Positions 60,201-64,000 of a stretch of DNA of 64,000 bases are shown here, in pieces. The stretch comes from Pyronema omphalodes. Lineage: Eukaryota; Ascomycota; Pezizomycetes; Pezizales; Pyronemataceae. Where the stretch lies: contig JAJJXM010000024.1 of NCBI GenBank assembly GCA_024516155.1, positions 496,001-560,000 of the forward strand, written 5' to 3'. Within the stretch, counting starts at the first letter, position 1. Every line of letters starts with the position of its first letter. The translations under genes and the position numbers were made by a program. The notes beneath the pieces were generated by a model. The model was given only the letters and a program-made list of their open reading frames with translations. It did no database searches and was not told the DNA's origin.

Positions 60201-61713
60201 TCCTGCTGTTCAATACTGGCTGGTTCGCGAGACAACTGTAGCGGGCGAGAAGACGTAGAAGGCAGTGCCTGAGTCGGAGAGAAGAACTCAGGTGGAGAGG
60301 CTTGTGGTGGAGGATAGCGACGATCAGAGCCCATAAATTGCTGCTGCTGATATCGTTGCTGTGGATGGAATACAGGATGCTGTCGATAGGAATGTGGGAG
60401 AGGAGGAACAGGAGGAGTAAACTGCGACGACGGAGGGGGCGAGAAAGCTACTTCACGGCCTGCAAAGGGTCCAAAGGTCTCCTGTGGCGGAGAACTTGCA
60501 AACGAACCAAGGTTCCGGTTTGCCTGCTCCCTTCCCACGATGATCCGCCGGGCACTGGAAATAGCCACAGGCACCTGATAAAGTGCAGGGGAGTTAGGAA
60601 ACAGATCAGGCGGTTGTTGCCGTATACTCACGCGAGGGCGGATTGGATATGGTCCGCTCAGAGGCAGAGGAGGCGGGAGATTCGGTGCAGGCTGAGAAGC
60701 AGCTCCCGGTCTACTAGTAGTACCACGAGGAGGGGGCGGCAGCGGCGGAGGGGCTCCTCTGTGTCCAGTCATACTGCGAGACGGCGGAGGTTGGGGAACG
60801 ACTCCGCGTCCAGTCGTACGGCGAGGAGGCGGAGGCGGCGGAGGCATTCTCCTGGGCGCCACGTCCACATCAGACTCCATGGACACAGTACTTTCTGCGG
60901 AGAACAGAGAATCTTCATCTTCTGAAGATGAAGGACGTGCGCGGGGTGGCCTGTAGCCGTCCCCACGCTGACGTATCTCCCACTCCGCCATGTTTTTACT
61001 ATATTGGCGGAGAATACGATTGGCTCTCGCATCCGCCGCGGATATCTAACATGGACATCCGTCAGCAAGTATTCAAGACAACCACGTGAAGGGTGAATAT
61101 GATTTCATGCAGAACAAGACAACAGATAATGCGGGTGTCTACCTGAGCTCGTTGGGCAACTTGAGCTGCGGGTTGTTAGCCAATGTTATATAAACCAAGT
61201 TTCTTGGACTGGGAAGAAACACTTACATGTCACATCGAAGTCGATATGCTGACGCCTCGTTGAATTACGCATATGCCGTCCTTGCCTTACGGCCTCTATC
61301 CAACGATTAGGTTTCCTGTACTGACACACAAATGATAGATATATTGTTTTGGATACACACCTTCCGGCATCGTGACAGACCGAGGAACTGTAGACGCAAT
61401 ATCATCTCCTACTATTATTCATGTCAGCAACACGTTTATTTTACAACCGATATATCGATCATCGAAAGTTATTGTTGTTCTACTCAAGAGCTTTTTGTCT
61501 TATGTCCCAAGCGGAGGGTATCAGGGACATGCATCGCGTGCATTGTGACGCGAGGAAGGCAGCAAGAGTGAACAGAATGGATAACAGACCAGTTTCGACG
61601 CGTCCTTCGCGTGGGGGGTTTCTTGAGGCGTCTTTTGCAGTGGTAGTTGCAGCCCTCCGTCTTAGAAAGTTTGAAACCTTCTTCGTCAATGAGATCTTCT
61701 CGCTGGGTGCCAT
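57276..61713 (-). CDS. Large unrecognised arm gene, right copy (about 1,300 aa, multi-exon)
   Basis: Inverted duplicate of the gene at 6272-10675, function unknown. Start ATG is at 61713 (MAPSEKISLTKKVSNFLRRR). Firm exons are 61165-61143, 61045-60022, 59924-59874 and 59818-57276. The first two exons are about 61713-61586 and 61387-61227, giving 1,309 residues; an alternative split gives 1,294. All coding frames are open. Differences from the left copy include 15 extra nt in the proline-rich exon (EPEPEP-type insertion), 18 extra in the last exon (SSGQDVSSGQDVSS repeat), and many changes in the SGNG/SGHG linkers. From SGLVKSF to the C-terminus I count only nine differences in roughly 300 residues, so that domain is under constraint or was recently homogenised. 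The left copy's GTATGT at the first intron is GTCTGT here, while a GTTATC four bases on is kept in both. Confidence 0.8.
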
Positions 61714-61858
61714 GGTCGTGAGTGCTGATGATATGAACTTAGAGCAGGTGCGTGGGATACGAAGAGTGAAGCGTTGTATGGGAGGTGTGAAGAGTGAGTA
61801 GAAAGAATAACCTTGGAGTTTAGGTGGGTTAGAGGGAGTAGGAGATGCTTGCGGAGGT

Positions 61859-62074
61859 TTGGGAGCTGGATATTGCGGGTATTCAACAATTGGCCAGGGA
61901 AGTGTGGCGCAGTACTTTTGTTACCTGCAGCACACTCCAGACACCAGCACCCACAGTAACACCCCTGGTATGAACTGTACAGTGGCTGGAGAAACAGCAA
62001 AGGAGCGCCACAAAGTTCTCCCAGATTTGCGAGGATTGGGTTCAAGAGGATTGAGTAGCGTTAAATTGCGGTGA
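61859..62074 (+). CDS. Possible small Cys-containing ORF (right copy)
   Basis: Counterpart of the minus-strand frame at 5941-6193. It reads MGAGYCGYSTIGQGSVAQYF, then CYLQHTPDTSTHSNTPGMNC and TVAGETAKERHK, and ends in a different tail (GLSSVKLR). The first codon is TTG, not ATG, so a real start would need an upstream exon. Substitutions between copies hit silent and replacement sites alike, so coding status is undecided. Confidence 0.22.
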   Translation: MGAGYCGYSTIGQGSVAQYFCYLQHTPDTSTHSNTPGMNCTVAGETAKERHKVLPDLRGLGSRGLSSVKLR

Positions 62075-64000
62075 TTTCGACATATGAATACAGTGCAATA
62101 CATTCCGCCAGGCCCAATGATTTTATTTACGGTTTGCATTTAATACCGGATGTACATCTCTTCCCAACCACGCTACTTGCGTTAATGAATGAAATACAAG
62201 AATTCTTTTATATTCTTTTGCTCAACAGTTTCAACAATAATCCATGGGGCTTTCAATATAACAGGACTACCAATAGAGAGATTCCCATCATGAGTACAGC
62301 TCGAGGCTAATGTTTAACACTCATACAACACCGTGTACACTATCCACAGTCATTAGAATCCGGAAACCACGCATCAATTCACCACTTCTGAACTCTACCG
62401 AGAATCTTCATGTTTATCACTGCATCACAAGAAGTCGGGTCCACTGACGCAGGGTTGAGCCCCGATGGTCGTACCGCTAACTGTATGGAGTCAGGTTGAA
62501 CACCCGTGCAGATGCGGCGCATTAGCCCAGTTTACAACCCTGGCGAACATATTCAGTGTAGATAGACATTACGAGAAAATAAGGAATTCAATATATCTGG
62601 ACGTCAATTGGAATTGGAAATTTATACTATGGACGGTATACAAATACGATTGATTGACATATTTTTGATCTGCATTCTCACTACCCAAGTTTAACCCTCC
62701 AGTAGCCAACCCTCGCATATCCCACCGACATGGACCCCCGGAATATATCATATTCCATCATTCTGACTTTCTGACTTTCTCTATCATACCTGAAAATCTC
62801 CCACTACAACCCCCAATCATCAGTCCTACGGAACATTCCATTTTTTCCTTTCATCAACCCTGTCATAATCCCATTGCCATCGATTAACCATTCTGGGATG
62901 TTCTACCAGTCTTGACCCCGACACTTTACTTCGTCCACATTACTCTACCACCTAATGTCTTGCTACATGGAACGGTCATAATGTTTACACCACACGCTTG
63001 CTGGAGATAAGAATTTAATTACCGCATACCTTACCCCCTTCCCCCCTGCAAACGATTGCTCAGCCAGACGACTGGATACTAATAAAATGGGATGCTAATG
63101 GCTCTGTGAGAACAATGAGAATCTTGCTTGAATATCTGTCAATGCTATTGTGTTGGTAAGTATCTCCCGAAGCAATATTGTGCAACAAAACGATATCGTG
63201 TAGTAATCCCAGAGGGAAAGATGAAATTCGAGGACAGTACGGGAATTGCTGAGGCTTTGAAAGGCCAGTGAAATTTGAAAGTTGAAATACTGGAAGATAG
63301 TACAAAATACATATTACGCAGTAACTGACCATTCTTTCAAGTCATCTTTTAGTGCCGTCATTCCAAGGTCCCGCTATCAACTTGCTCCGATACCGTACCG
63401 GAAAGAGGAACAAAAATGTCATTCAGTTACACATTCCAGCGAATCGTTGAACTCATCAACCAGTGTCGGTATGTTTCGGAAGTTTACGCATATTGACAGT
63501 CATGGACAGCGAGAACAAGAGAGGTGTTTTGGGGCACTATTCCATGGGGGAAAGGGTGAAAACACCCGTTTGCTCTTCTCCTCAATCCGGTGGACTTTAA
63601 TATCTTCTACGAATGTTAAACAGTGGTTGGCGGTTTCTACTCGGGTCTGGACTGTCATAAATAACGTCCTCCAGAGTAACTCAACTTGGTCGTCAAGATA
63701 ATATCGGTCGTACCTACTAGCTGGCAGCCCGAATAGCCTTCAGCGAGGTCTTTTCTGTGATAGAAAGTCTGGGAGAGGTGTTGGTTTCAATCTCTCCGTC
63801 AGCACTGCCCTTGGTAACGCTTCGAAGATGGTATCCGGAGTGGTATATGCAGTTCGGAGTAACATTACGCCTGGCTTTCGGTGTTCCTGAAGCATATCAA
63901 TCAACGATTCCAAATCATTGAGTACCGCTACATTCCGTAAGAACCATTAAAAGTCGTCATCGAAGTCCTATCATTATTTGTAACGCATAAGGCTGCGGTA
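62075..64000. other. Outer right arm: conserved island and diverged region
   Basis: The conserved island (about 62404-62549) is followed by sequence diverged from the left arm. The frame that is open in the left copy is interrupted here by TAA at 62885-62887 and 63008-63010. A plus-strand frame from about 63719 to 63930, preceded by a CTACTAG acceptor-like site, reads EVFSVIESLGEVLVSISPS and later RRWYPEWYMQFGVTLRLAFG. I cannot assign it to a family. Confidence 0.35.

Larger units (their letters stand above)
56715..64000 (-). repeat. Right arm of giant inverted repeat (runs off the window)
   Basis: Reverse complement of 3990-11290. The inner end is near 56715-56730, where similarity to 11275-11290 fades. 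The outer end is not reached. Base 64000 pairs with about 3990, so the arm is at least 7.28 kb. The order of all landmarks (T-rich 3' flank, large gene, promoter region, conserved island, outer diverged part) is the same as in the left arm. Confidence 0.95.

Noticed and set aside
60302..60925. 207-codon plus-strand frame opposite the right-copy proline-rich exon
   Set aside because: Arg/Ser-rich antisense of proline codons; the sense exon has clean splice sites and conserved coding.
3990..64000. Starship-type giant transposon
   Set aside because: No tyrosine-recombinase (DUF3435) captain gene is visible, and Starships lack 7 kb terminal inverted repeats.
1..64000. CRISPR arrays or bacterial operons
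   Set aside because: No regularly spaced direct repeats of that type; spliced genes show the DNA is eukaryotic.

Overview
The window looks like nuclear DNA of a filamentous ascomycete (Pezizomycotina). The supported genes have short GT-AG introns (about 49-76 nt) with CTAAC/CTGAC-type branch sites. They encode typical fungal proteins: a SUN-family (GH132) cell-wall protein, a GH47 EDEM-like mannosidase, a thioredoxin, a small secreted protein and a SANT/Myb-like nuclear protein. Gene density is low and microsatellites and homopolymer runs are common. I cannot place the species; an Orbiliomycete-like fungus is only a guess.

Layout. 1-3719: last exon of a thioredoxin gene, a 2.3 kb spacer and a complete three-exon SUN/GH132 gene. 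About 3990-11290 and about 56715-64000 are the arms of a very large inverted repeat (each about 7.3 kb). The right arm runs off the window edge. Each arm carries one copy of a large multi-exon gene (about 1,300 residues, unrecognised). The two copies are transcribed toward each other, into the 45 kb spacer. The copies are nearly identical in their C-terminal domain, more diverged in the repeat region, and the outer arm is more diverged still, except for one strongly conserved island.

Spacer, 11.3-56.7 kb: a 96-residue hypothetical gene (13155-13445, minus); a three-exon secreted protein gene (15016-15685, minus); an acidic helical protein (19068-19772, minus); the EDEM-like gene (21771-24780, plus); a roughly 20 kb gene-poor stretch holding a 699 bp PIF/Harbinger-type element with 28 bp terminal inverted repeats, TAA target duplications and a transposase N-terminal fragment (37123-37821); a SANT/Myb-like gene (44471-45560, plus); about 8.5 kb without recognisable genes; a diverged 644 bp tandem duplication (54111-55456); and a Copia gag remnant lying between two inverted LTR-end fragments (55810-56466), just inside the right arm.

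The most striking feature is the palindrome-like architecture: 7 kb arms around a 45 kb spacer, each arm with an intact-looking copy of the same unknown gene. Recombination between the arms would invert the whole spacer. The strongest candidate for something undescribed is this invertible segment together with its arm gene.
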